Origin: Triplophysa rosa
Lineage: Eukaryota; Chordata; Actinopteri; Cypriniformes; Nemacheilidae
Length of the DNA: 64,000 nt
Reading direction: 5' to 3'
NCBI RefSeq assembly: GCF_024868665.1
Contig: NC_079905.1
Coordinates: forward strand, 8,458,754 to 8,522,753
Of this stretch, positions 11,193-21,765 are shown piece after piece. The position numbers were made by a program, and so were the translations under genes. Position 1 is the stretch's first letter, and each line of letters starts with the position of its first letter. Below the pieces are notes generated by a model. That model was not told the origin of the DNA, searched no databases, and saw only the letters and a program-made list of their open reading frames with translations.

Positions 11193-11631
11193 GGCCGGTT
11201 TCACAGACACAGTTTAGCTTAAGCCAGGACTGTATGCCTTTTGAATTGAATTTAGATTGGTTGAATTTAGATATTTATGTCGCTTTTACGTGATTTTAAA
11301 TGCCTTAGAAGAAAACATTACTGGTCCCTGTTGATAAAAACAGCATATGCTGGGTTAGGTATGTTTTGATGCTGGTTTGACCAGCTTTAACCAGCCATGG
11401 ACCAGCACACGACCAGCTAAGAACCATCTTAAACCAGCACATGACCAGCTTAAACCAGCACAAACCAGCATCAAAACATACCAAACCAGCATATGCTGTT
11501 TTTTCAACAGGGGTGCGCATCTCGAAACAAAACAATGGCACTGATATATTTTAAGATATTTCTGGGCAAGTTATATTCAGTTAAGACAGGTCACACATTC
11601 ATTTTAGACTAGTCTAAAGCCTTGCCTGTAA
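11193..11631. mobile_element. GGTTTCACAGACA MITE, copy A, interrupted
   Basis: Left end GGCCGGTTTCACAGACACAG then TTAAGCCAGGACTG; right part CAGTTAAGACAGGTCACAC and GACTAGTCTAAAGCCTTGC, without the outermost bases. The same element is complete at 11632-11866 and 57412-57648. Copy A is split by a 187-bp element at 11326-11512. Its truncated right end runs directly into copy B. Confidence 0.7.
11326..11512. mobile_element. Nested palindromic MITE, CCCTGTTGA termini
   Basis: Starts CCCTGTTGATAAAAACAGCA and ends TGCTGTTTTTTCAACAGGG. Inner arms also pair (GGTATGTTTTGATGCTGG against CCAGCATCAAAACATACC), with several ACCAGC units in between. It interrupts copy A exactly where copies B and 57412-57648 read ACTGGTGTGCATC or ATTGGTGTGCATC. 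The simplest reading is a 2-bp duplication GT (11324-11325 and 11513-11514) with one later substitution. Confidence 0.75.
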
Positions 11632-11866
11632 GGCCCGGTTTCACAGACACGTTTTACCTTAAGCCAGGACTATGCCTTAGTTGAATTTAGATATTTATGT
11701 CGCTTTAGTAAAAATTCCTTAGAATACATTACTGGTGTGCATCTTGAGACAAAACAATGGCACTTATATATTTTAAGATATTTCTGGGCAAGTTATATTC
11801 AGTTAAGACAGGTGACACATTCATTTTAGTCTGGGACTAGCCTTAAGCCTTCTGTGAACCCGGGCC
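11632..11866. mobile_element. GGTTTCACAGACA MITE, copy B, complete
   Basis: Begins GGCCCGGTTTCACAGACACG followed by CCTTAAGCCAGGACTATG. It ends with CTGGGACTAGCCTTAAGCC, TTCTGTGAACCCGGGCC. Terminal inverted repeats are about 40 bp with few mismatches and the element is 235 bp. No coding capacity. It lies head-to-tail with copies A and C. Confidence 0.75.
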
Positions 11867-11869
11867 ATA

Positions 11870-11955
11870 GGGGCGGTTTCCCGGACAGTGGTTATCTTAA
11901 ACCAGGACTAGGCCTTAGTTAAATTAGAAAATATTTGAGTTGTTTTTAAAAGTGT
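11870..11955. mobile_element. GGGCGGTTTCCC MITE, left-end fragment (copy C)
   Basis: Reads GGGGCGGTTTCCCGGACAG, then TTAAACCAGGACTAGGCC and TTAGTTAAATTAG, the left arm of the element seen whole at 30342-30576. The right arm is missing. It begins four bases after copy B ends. Confidence 0.65.
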
Positions 11956-13707
11956 TTGTTAGTGTTTGGTTTAGTTGAGTTGTGTTGCATTTACTTGTAT
12001 TTATAATTAATACTTCCGTGTTCAAAGGTTATTAACAACTCCAGTTTAATGTTGTGGAAGATGCTTGGTGTCTTTTGTTTGTATACTACTTTTAAATGCC
12101 CAGACTGTGAGGGTGAGCATTTGTGTATTTTTGTTACTTTAGTGTTTAGATCTTTAATCATCAATGTGATTGCATTTAACCATGAGGACGAATTACAGCA
12201 ACAGGCAAGAGAGGCACTTCATAGCCCATTACAAAGGTACATTATTGTTCATTACACATCAGTGCTTCATGTTAATGGAAATTTTACCCCATTTATTCCC
12301 CTTAAATTGAAAATTAAGCGCTTGTTTGGTCTTTTTTAAAATTTGTTATAATATGCAGTATACATATACTGAAGAGCCGAATAGTAGCTCACCTTAATTG
12401 AGTGGTAAAAACAAGGTTAAGTACACGAGGAACAGGGATTTTCATTTCAGTGCTGCTGGAAGCTGTTTTAAATGTGAAATAAATTACTTTGGCTCTTCAG
12501 GAGCACGGAGGACAATGACTGTAAAAACCTTGCCTTGTCAAACTGTTCTAAAATCAAGGTCTGGGACGGTACATCCTACTCTTGGGGCTTTCTCTGAAAA
12601 ATGCTTCATTCAGTATGTTAGTCAGCACTTTGATCAAATCCCACGTTTTTTTTTTATTTGTTTCTGCTTTGTTCCATCACTTGTTTTTCTGAGGTTTGTT
12701 TACTCCTTTTTTCCCCCTTAGTGAACCTAAATAAGGTTTCCAGCAGATGTGTGTGTCTGTAAATGGAAGTAGACTTTTGAACAAATACCAAAGCGCTGGA
12801 GGCACAGTGCCATCTAACAAAGGCATTGAATTGAGCTGTAAGTATGACATAATTTGCATTTTGGAAACTATCTAGAGATTCATTTGAGGGCAAGTATGCA
12901 TATTCCTATACCTAGCCGATGTAGCAACACTGGTTCAACCAACAGCATGAGTTTGAGGCGAGACTGTTTGTTTGCCAACCAACATGTGTTTGGTATTGCA
13001 GAATTTACAAAGTTTTGTTCAAAGTATTGCACATGACAGGTTTTTTAATGTGTACACACCAGTTGAAAATAACAAATGGGATGTTGTGTGGTGAAGCGAG
13101 ACTTATAGTAAATATTCCAGTTCATCCATAAATAACGTGTTCAGTGAGGTTCATGTTCGGGCGTTAAGAAGACTATGAAGGACTTTCATGCCAGACTTTG
13201 TATTAAGTGCCTAACCAAACCCATTCTTAGGGCTGTTAAAATGTGGCATGTAGTGAATTTTAAACCATGCATAATATGATGCCAGCTGTGCTCAGTTGTA
13301 TTTCTTGAGATTAACCATCCTTCAGAACTTATATCCTGCACATTTATGTGTTTCCTACGGAGTCCAAAGACCTTGATTAGCTGTCTCAAGAGTGTTTGAT
13401 TGGCGTGCTGTTATTTTAAATATTCTGCGTGTAGTTATCACAGTTTCAGGGTCATAGCCTTTGTTGATATCTTTAAGATTCTGTAGAGACACGCTTTAAA
13501 ACAACAACAGTGTTATGCTTATTTGCACATTAATTACTAATTGACCAAAGTCTTTATGCGTGTGTATGCGACAATATGGTCCTGGTAAAACCCTACAATG
13601 TGGGGTCCAAATGTTCCCACAAACGTAATAATACCAGTAATGTTTGTGGGGACATTTTTTTTGGTGGTGAATGAGGAAAACAGCTGATAAATCAAATTAA
13701 ATGAAAG
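11956..13707. other. Intergenic, nothing recognised
   Basis: ORFs of up to 107 codons are present but show no domain, composition or codon pattern I recognise. No repeat family was identified. Confidence 0.35.
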
Positions 13708-14047
13708 TAGAGATGCACCGATACTAAATTTCTCCACCAATGGTGATATCCGATTATTTAGAGTGATACCCGCCGATACCGATTCTGAAGATTACATTTA
13801 TATTTCTTAACATTCTGAACATTATTAATTAATATAATTTACTATTAATATTGAACATCAAACTTGTGAGTTTTTTTTAACATTTTCTATATACAGAGCA
13901 CAAATTCATTGCATTTTCTTGTCTTCTTTTGATTGACAGGATAAACTGTATTGGCCCTGATCATCGGCTGTTTTTAAAATGTTGGTGTTGAAAAATGATT
14001 TTATCAACCAATACAGATTACTGGCCGATATATTGGGTGCATCTATA
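13708..14047. mobile_element. hAT-like non-autonomous element, TAGAGATGCACCGATA
   Basis: Left end TAGAGATGCACCGATACTAA and right end ATATTGGGTGCATCTATA form a short inverted repeat, and CCGATA-type blocks recur inside both ends. The flanking 8-mers AATGAAAG and ATGTAAAG match at five of eight positions, compatible with a decayed hAT duplication. A partial relative lies at 54538-54745. Confidence 0.55.
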
Positions 14048-14073
14048 ATGTAAAGTCCCCATAAAACATGTTT

Positions 14074-14099
14074 GCGTGTGTGTGTGTGTGCGTGCGTGC
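14074..14099. repeat. (GT)n microsatellite
   Basis: Interrupted GT/GC dinucleotide run of about 26 bp. Confidence 0.9.
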
Positions 14100-14749
14100 A
14101 TAACTACATGTTTAACACATGAAACGTCTATCTTTTTGTGTGTTGTAATGTATGGCCCATAGACGTTTCCATATTTAGCTTGGATTCCTGGGAAGGGTTC
14201 TGGGAAGCAAATGTTACTTTGTTGTGATATACTTAACCCGATTTCTTCCTCATTGGAGATTTACATTGCTAAAATCATGAGAGCTCATGTTTCATATGTC
14301 ATATCTCTGGGCATCACCCATCATTTGGGAAACCAAAGTCACGTCTGCCTTTATCTCCGATTAAGCATTAAGATGAAAAGAAGCATGGGGACATCAAGGA
14401 CTGTGACCGTGTTGAAGGGGTTAATTAGATATGAATGTCTCAATATGCTAAATTTCTTCTTCTCTGTTCCTTTGTCATAAAACCCAGAGGCACATACGAA
14501 AAACAACGAATATTCCCTGCTTGTTCCTTTGGTGACACAAGATCATTAAAGGAGATATTTTGCCATGCTTTTATCATGGGTGCAGGGTGTTCTGGGACAG
14601 AACTGCATGGTGCCCCCCCTAAGGCGTGTCACTGTGACATCACTGCATTCCCTAATTTTACAGCCTCTGTGCAGAGTGCATTATGACCTACACCTTAGTT
14701 TAGTTTGTTTGCCCTGGACTTTTGATGCGAGAGAGTTCGATGAGAATAA
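14100..14749. other. Intergenic, nothing recognised
   Basis: Three overlapping short ORFs are chance. The stretch 14580-14690 is less AT-rich, but no signature was recognised. Confidence 0.35.
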
Positions 14750-14998
14750 TTAAAGGGATGGTTCACCCCCCCCAAAATTGTCATCATTTAATTGCCCTGT
14801 ATATGTATATAACCTGTATATGACTCTATATATTTTGAGACATGTCTCTGTGGTTTTGTGTCCGTACAATGGAAATTAATGGGGACCACATTCTTCTAAA
14901 TAACTTTTTTGTGATTTCCAGAAGATCATACAGGTTTGGAATGACATGATGTGAGTACGAAATGAAAGGATTTTATTTTTGGGAGTCTATCCCTTTAA
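14750..14998. mobile_element. TTAA-bounded palindromic MITE, copy 2
   Basis: TTAA at both ends (14750-14753, 14995-14998). Left terminus TTAAAGGGATGGTTCACCCC, right terminus GGGAGTCTATCCCTTTAA. The right arm keeps ACAGGTTTGGAATGACATGA, and the middle has TGTCCGTACAATGGAAATTA. It is shorter and more diverged than copy 1, with a central deletion. Confidence 0.75.
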
Positions 14999-15639
14999 GG
15001 CATTTATGTCGCTGTAAAGGAAATATTTCAAATGTACAAAATAATAAATCTCATTAGTAAGCATTCAGTACTTGCGATTTGTTCAAAATGGCTTTTCTTA
15101 TCCCTGTATTAATGTTGGATTATGTGCAAGGCTGATTTGCAGAGTGTACGTTCCAGAGTTTATGAATATCAGTAGCCTCAATGGATTAACGCCTTCTAAT
15201 TTGTAGGTCCTGGTGCATTTTTATAATACATTTTTTATTGAAAAACACCTTTTAATGACAAACTCTCTGGATTTTGGAGTGGATCCGGGTCCCACTGTGT
15301 CAGAAAAATAATCAGGCATATTTGCAAACACACTAGCATTGCGATTTCAACAAATAAATAAATAAAGAACGAAATTGCATGCATATTCAAAATACAGGTG
15401 TTCGGTTAAAGCGCCCGTCCCCCTGTGGTTCACACTGCGCTGACATCGGCTTTCCAGCTGCTCGCAGAAGTGAAAGGGCCGACCATCACGCTGACTTTCA
15501 AAGCTTTAAAAGTCAATAGTGTTTTATATGTATTTATTTTTGGCCTTTTCACGTCTGACATGAATAAAAAATGTATGTGTTTACGGCGAACGTACTTCGC
15601 GGTCGAAAGAGTCAGAGAGCGGAAGAAAACGTTATGATT
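14999..15639. other. Intergenic, nothing recognised
   Basis: No repeat or coding signature was recognised. It borders the enhancer-like block that follows. Confidence 0.35.
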
Positions 15640-15930
15640 TAATATACTAATTATCTCTGTCAGCTAATTAGAATTGAGCATTTTGGCCGTGTAAATAGAG
15701 ACAGACATGGCACCTCTGCTGCTGTAGGGGAAGGTTCTCACGTCAATCTGAGAGCGTCGCCATTCACATGCCGGCTTCAGCCTCATTAATTACGCTCACT
15801 AAGAGTTGAGAAGCGGTGCTAATGACTCTGAGTGGCAGCGAATGAAATGAAGTACACAAGCCAGCTTCCCTTTTATTCGTAAGAGGTCTTTGTTCATTGA
15901 AAAACATTAACTCTAATGGATTTCAGTACT
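15640..15930. promoter_or_regulatory. Candidate conserved noncoding element
   Basis: A non-repetitive block with ordered ATTA sites (ACTAATTATCTCTGTCAGC, AGCTAATTAGAATTGAGC, CTCATTAATTACGCTCAC) and moderately higher GC between them. This resembles developmental enhancer DNA. It contains no ORF. The call rests on texture alone. Confidence 0.25.
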
Positions 15931-17119
15931 GGGTGCTGGTCGTGTGAGAGAGAGAGAGTTGATGTTTCGTTTTCTCTTGACGTGTTTTGCATCAAGTGAA
16001 GCCGGTTTGCAATCATTTCTTATTAAAATGATAATACATGTCAAAATAAAGTTTATTTTATATTATATCAATATGATTAATATATTTATCCTGGTTGTCC
16101 TGGTATGACAATAGGGTTATTATATATTTTGATGTGCTGTATTCAGAGCGTTTGATATCACCAGTCTGAGCTTATAGCTTCAGTGACAGATTTTTTTATT
16201 AGGGTCAGTGACCATATGTCTGTGTTTGGCTTTGAATGTATAGCTGATACTGTGAGAAGTCTTAAGCTGTTAACAGAGTCTTTCTGGAGCAAAACATGAG
16301 TAACTGCACAAACCACAAGACACTTTCCCGTAACACAGTTCCAAATTCATTCTCTTTTTACAGAATGCTGTCTTCTGGCAAATTAATATATATATATATA
16401 TTCTATTTAATTATCTGTATTCATATACACAGCTTATTAGCATAAAATAGGTTTCCATATTTATTGTATTACAGCTGTGATTATTAGACGTCACCTCAAT
16501 AATCAGAGTATGGCTGTTCGCTCCATGCCACAATTAATTATCACTATAATGACTATATTACCATTTGGAAATGCATGTTAGTTTTTACCCAAAATCAATG
16601 GCGCTGTCTGTTTAACAGTAATTTGTCCCTTTTGTTATGAGGCGACACTCACAGTGGCATGCATTGTACCCTTTTAGGGTGATCTTATGTAATCATTTCT
16701 AATGTGTGGTTGTTTTACAATAAAGCTAATTTAGTCCAGTTAGATTTATTGTTATGTGCAATGGTTTGTTTAAGAATAGGATACTTGGATTGATTTGCTG
16801 CTGTGATATTCTTGTTGAACATACTGCATTGATTGTGAGCTGAGGCAGGAAAGTATTGACATGTATTGTCTCGAAAGGAGGCAACTAAAGTTGAAATGAT
16901 TATTCTATTTTAATGTTTGTTTTCAACCTGAACAGTGGAGATTGGAATGTTTGTTTAAAAGGAGTGTCAAAATTGTTGATATGATACTATCATTTCGTAA
17001 TGGGGTTTTAAGACCTCATGCCCATAGGATTTCTTTTGTCAAAGGTGTTTGAGAACTTCTCAGTAGTGTGGGATTTGAAGCAGTCCATCACTGTTTAGTA
17101 TTTATTGTTTTTTTTTCTT
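15931..17119. other. Intergenic with an (AT)n run
   Basis: Contains an (AT)n run at 16386-16401 and otherwise unrecognised AT-rich DNA. Confidence 0.4.
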
Positions 17120-17180
17120 ATATTGTAGCGCTTTGAGTACAAGAAAATTATAAATAAAAAGTATTATTATTATTATTTTA
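17120..17180 (+). repeat. LINE 3'-tail-like fragment with (ATT)n end
   Basis: TAGCGCTTTGAGTACAAG followed by TTATAAATAAAAAGTATTAT and an ATT microsatellite resembles the 3' terminus of CR1/L2-clade LINEs, whose tails end in short tandem repeats. Too short to be sure. Confidence 0.4.
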
Positions 17181-17897
17181 TAAAAATTCATATTATTATA
17201 AACTTGCTCTGTTCTGTACAATCGGTCATGTCATGCTTTTGCCAATTAGAGGTGAATCACAGGTTAGGCGTTTTCAACCATCAGAACAGGGCAAATCAAA
17301 TTTTGACTGGGGTCTATACCCTTGTGACCTCAAAAGAAAAGTTTAAACTTTGGCAATGCACTTTTGTAAGTGTTTTTCAATCATTTTGATTCCTCGAGGC
17401 AGCATTTCACTGAGGTTTATGTCTTGCAAATTTGTCCTAGGCAGAGGAAGAAAGAATTTTCTTCTGGCCGGACAAAGTACTGTTTCACATGTCGAGTACT
17501 TTGAGATCTCTGAGGACCAAATGCTCTTTTGGTCTTTGGTGTTGCTCTTCAGGTCCACTGAAGAGATGAGCCCCAGCTGATACCTCTGGCCCCCAATGTG
17601 ACTTACTGACCTGTGAGGGCCAATGCCATTCTTTCCCTTTGTCTGTCTGTACCTTTCCTTCCTCCCCTGTGTACATAATACCTTCAAACAGTACAACTCA
17701 TTGGGAGCTATCTTTAAAGTGAACCCTTTCATCCTTTTACCACATGATGCTCGCTGTTTGAGGCTTTACATGTCTCATCATTTAAGATAAAATGCAAATG
17801 TAGTGAAAAGCAAGAGTAGTCGTGCATGTGTGGGTGATGCCTTATGTAAAATGTTCATCTGGAGAGAGTCTTCATTTGATAATATTTAATTGAAACT
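17181..17897. other. Intergenic, nothing recognised
   Basis: Overlapping ORFs on both strands between 17343 and 17732 (up to 129 codons) have no recognisable domain and are probably chance. Confidence 0.35.
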
Positions 17898-18050
17898 TAA
17901 AGGTGCTGTGTGTAATATTTAGGAGGATCTATTGACAGAAATGCAATATAATATGCATAACTCTTCAGCAGTGTATAAAGACTTTACATAATGAAGTGTT
18001 ATGTTTTTCTTACCATAGAATGAGCTATTTCTATCTACATACAGTAGGTG
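17898..18050. mobile_element. Left half of an AAAGGTCCAGTGTG-family element
   Basis: Reads TTAAAGGTGCTGTGTGTAAT, AGGAGGATCTATTGACAG, GAATGAGCTATTTCTATC. The same order of blocks begins the complete copy at 30908-31293. The right half is missing. Confidence 0.65.
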
Positions 18051-18143
18051 AACAATATCAAGAATATAAATAGAACTATTTTTTGACAAGTTGGCTAATG
18101 ACTAGTTTTAGGTGATGCAGGACTCTGTATTATTTTCCATTAA

Positions 18144-18801
18144 AGGCAGGATGGGTGATCCTGTCCAGAAACATTTTTTATCATGTTGGTTGGAAATCTC
18201 TTTACATCCTGATAGCAATCAAGAAGTTTAGTGGTCAAATAATATTTTTATAATTATATATCGTCTATGAAAGGTGTAGGACCAAAAAACATTCGCCCAA
18301 TCAAAACGTTCTGGCCGAACGCTGTAACTGGTCATGTCTACATTTTCAGCCAACGTATTTTGCATACCACTGCACTGTTCACGCAGACATAATACGTCAT
18401 CAGCGCGCTCATGTCCGCTGTGTCAATGTAGGGAGAATGGCGGACAATCAGCAACAATCAAACTTTCCTGCTGAACTGACAACAAGTAAATCTACAAAAC
18501 GAAAGTCAGTTTTTAAAAATACAGTGACGAAAAAACATCTGGATCATGAAAGAGGAAAAACTCGAATTAACATCAGTTCAGTTTTTACACGATGGAGACA
18601 GCTCCAACAGGCATAGGGTCTGTACATGCTTTGAGAAGAATTTAATGGATTTAGTTTGTAATTCGTTACGTGGATTTACAAAATACATTCATGTGTTTGG
18701 AGGAGGCGTGCCTTTGGAGGGCGAATCGCATAGAGGGTGGGATTATAATTTCAGTGCTAGCAGGCTAAAATTAGCACCTTTCCAAATCAACCACCCCGCC
18801 T
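18144..18801 (+). mobile_element. TTAA-flanked non-autonomous DNA transposon
   Basis: TTAA occurs immediately outside both ends (18140-18143 and 18802-18805). The left end AGGCAGGATGGGTGAT is inverse to the right end ATCAACCACCCCGCCT. TTAA duplication is the signature of piggyBac-type insertion, but the superfamily is inferred from this alone. The 658-bp body carries a short basic ORF at 18437 and no full transposase. Confidence 0.65.
18437..18616 (+). pseudogene. Short basic ORF of the TTAA element, truncated
   Basis: ATG in GAGAATGGCGGAC starts a 59-codon frame beginning MADNQQQSNFPAEL. A lysine-rich stretch follows (KSTKRKSVFKNTVTKKH) and then RGKTRINISSVFTRWRQLQ before a stop. The last part resembles a short basic, tryptophan-containing motif I have seen in repeat-encoded fish proteins, probably DNA-binding; that link is from memory and uncertain. 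The frame ends where a longer protein would be expected, so I call it a remnant. An overlapping frame (18546-18887) is probably incidental. Confidence 0.35.
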
Positions 18802-19032
18802 TTAAAGCATATTTTAGGCAAAATGGTCATGATCCTGATTTAAGAAAGTCAGTGGTGATTATAATGATACATTTCTTTAATTTATAGAGTTTTTTGCATT
18901 TATTATTATTTTTTATTATGAATTGTGCACATTCATTTGAACCTCAGATTGATTAATAATTTAATGTTCTTATTTTATCCCATTAACAAACAGCAAATAA
19001 GCATTTTTATTGTACCACAACACAGTCTCACA

Positions 19033-19600
19033 GGAATTCGAGTTTACTGACACGAATTTCCCCCTTTTTTCGTGTCAGTCAGCATGACTTTTTTCATGTC
19101 ACCCAGCACGACTTTCAATCTAATGTATTTTAATATGCGATATCTTTCATATGCAAAATATATATCAACGCAATCTGATGGGAATTCATTCCCATTTCAT
19201 AAGGTAGCTCATTCATGTAAATTCCTATTTCCTACGATCTCATAGGTATGTTTTGTTATGATTAGACTTTTCCCCTCTGACGTTATAGGTTTAGGTGCGT
19301 GGATCATTGATTTGCCACCTCGTGAAACTCACGTTTTTAGCTAAATTAGCCTTTGCAGCTGTGATTTTAGGGTTTGGGGTGAAGTAAGGTGTTGGTTAGC
19401 CACATCCTAAAATATGTACGACTTCTTTTGATATCAGGTTATAAATATATAAATGTGAATACACATACAGTCTGTGTATTGAAAGTCATGCTGATTGACA
19501 CGAAAAGAAAATCATGCTGAGTGACATTAAAAAAAGGTTGTGCTCACTGACTCGAAAAAATGGGGATATTCGTGTCCATGAACACAAATTAAAAGATTCC
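19033..19600. mobile_element. Long palindromic element with TGACACGAA subterminal repeats
   Basis: Left end GGAATTCGAGTTTACTGACA then CGAATTTCCCC; right end GGGGATATTCGTGTCCATG, then AAAAGATTCC. Inside the arms a motif like GTGTCAGTCAGCATGACTTT is repeated several times in each arm in opposite orientation. No ORF. Non-autonomous; superfamily unknown. Confidence 0.65.
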
Positions 19601-20099
19601 AAATCTGACTTTGTGCTGATCTCAGTTCAGTTTTATGTTTATATCTGGAACATACTTTAATTTTGTGTTTCGTACATTTCCTATGAATGTCCTCAACATT
19701 TAACTTATGTTTAAGAATCTTAAGGCAGGAAAATCAATTGTTAAGAATGGCTTTTCTTACAGGGCTCTTAATGGAGGATTAGAGGAATTCTCCGGCCAAA
19801 GCAGTCATCTGAATTTAATCCACTTTGTAGGATTGCCTTTAATTGTCATAACCTGACAGAATGGAACAACATGGATCAAAGATTAATATATACGCTAAAT
19901 GAGCCATAAAAAAGTTAAATACATCAACCTAGTGTATCCAGTCATGTTCAATTTCAATCACTAAACATTATAAAAATGGACAATTGCGCTAAGACAGCTG
20001 TTGATGCCTTAGGAAGGTTCACTTAAATCTAACATCATGAATACAGGAGATATTCACTGACGGAACATAAGCAGATAAATACAATTATTTTGTCAATTT
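19601..20099. other. Intergenic, nothing recognised
   Basis: No recognised element. Confidence 0.35.
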
Positions 20100-20480
20100 A
20101 AATCCTCTCTGCCCTCTCTTGCTTGATAAAATGAATTGGAGCATTATAGCTCTGCAGAGAATTCATTGGCCTGGCATTCAAAGGACACTCCTTCATTCCA
20201 ATTCAGCTTCTGCCAGATATTTAGCCCTTTAACCTTTTCCTGATTGGAGAGGAGTGCTGGACCGCCGTAAAAACACCATTTCAAAGTTATCTTCCCTCTG
20301 CACGTAGGTGCTAAATGAAATGGCCAAAATGACTCTATTTAATAGGTGGTTGGGCAGCTATAATAATGCACTCTAATGGTACGAATGAATGCCGTTTTAG
20401 ACAAAGTGGACAGAAAAGTGGAAAGAAAAGGAAATTAGATTGCATTAGGAGACGTCTGGTGTTGTTTTGAAAAATTTTGA
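20100..20480. promoter_or_regulatory. Candidate conserved noncoding element
   Basis: Non-repetitive DNA with evenly spaced short words (GAATTGGAGCATTATAGC, CATTCAAAGGACACTCC, TGCTAAATGAAATGGCC, GCAGCTATAATAATGCAC) and no ORF. It is similar in feel to deeply conserved enhancers in gene deserts. Only comparative alignment could support it. Confidence 0.22.
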
Positions 20481-21447
20481 AAGTCTAGGAATCGCACTCA
20501 TTTATTGGAATGAGAATAGAAAACCTAAATTTTTATTGACGTTATCATGTTTTCACAACCTCTTGTACTGTGTTTTATAGCCATGTGGCTAAACTCTTTG
20601 TTTTAATTCCTCATCGACAACATGATCTTTTGGTGTATGGACATGCTTGTTGTCATGATGTGTATGGTGATTCAGTAGTTTCTGTATGCTTGATGTTTTA
20701 ATGTGCTTCAAACTACTCAGACAGCTTCACTTTGAACTGGTGTAACGATGTCATGCTTCATCTAATGAGTCATTTTATTCTGGCATATTCTAATACTACA
20801 GTGTCACATCTAATGAGTTTCATACAAATTTGCTTTGAAATTAAATTGAATAACCTTGTCATTCTGAAAAAAAGCGATAGGGATTTTTTACATTTCAAAA
20901 TCGTTTACCCAGCTTCCCGAAGCATTCACTAGAGCCAGTATGTGACCACGTATACGTGTTCATTTGAACAATTACGTGTGAATGCCTCTGTAGAGAGAGC
21001 TGCTCTGTCAGAGCAAAATCAAGAGTGTTTTTCTTGCTATAAACAGACATAAAGACAGAATGACAGCGATGAGCTTCCCGCTGGATTCAATCGTGCATAA
21101 TTTGTGATGAGACTGGCATGAACTGTCTTTTTAACTGTGTCAGAATTGGACAAATATCTATATATGCCTTGCAGTGTTTTACATACTGTGATGAAATGTG
21201 GTTTTCATACGAAAAATATTTCTCCGCTGTGCATGAAAAATGAAAGCTCTCCCACTTATTAATTGAAAATACACTTGGTGATAAAGAATGTGGTTTGGCA
21301 AGATGGTACATTTTTTTAATTAATTGGAAAGTTCTGATTGTCTGTGACCCTATAAGAACTTTTATGTGAAAGTTATGTGTGAAATAAAGCACTAGACAGT
21401 TTTACACCCTTTCTTACATAGTACACGTGAAATTTTGTTTTGACCAT
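20481..21447. other. Intergenic, nothing recognised
   Basis: Short chance ORFs only. Confidence 0.35.
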
Positions 21448-21728
21448 TTAAAGGTACAGTTCACCCATCAATAAAAAATCTGTCATCATTCACTCACCCT
21501 CTCGTCATTTCAAATCTGTATGACTTACTTTCATCATCAGAACACAAAAGAAGATATTTTGAAGAAAGTTGGTAACCGAACAGCGCTGGCACCCATTCAC
21601 TTCTATTGTATGGACACAAAACCAATGCAAGTGAATGGGTGCCAGTGACCAACATCTTCAAAATATCTTCTTTTGTGTTCTGTGGAAGAAAGTATAAAAT
21701 TAGAATAGAACATGACAGAAGAATTTTA
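21448..21728. mobile_element. TTAA-bounded palindromic MITE, copy 3 (right end decayed)
   Basis: Left terminus TTAAAGGTACAGTTCACCC, then TCATCATTCACTCACCCTC. Inner arms match well: AGAACACAAAAGAAGATATT against AATATCTTCTTTTGTGTTCT, and GGCACCCATTCACTT against AAGTGAATGGGTGCC. The right terminus has decayed to CATGACAGAAGAATTTTAG, 37 bp before the next hAT element begins. Confidence 0.75.
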
Positions 21729-21765
21729 GTACTAGTATCACAATTGGACCTTACTATATAGATAT

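Noticed and set aside
17343..17732. 129-codon minus-strand ORF
   Set aside because: No recognisable domain or signal, overlapped by other frames on both strands; length is within chance expectation.
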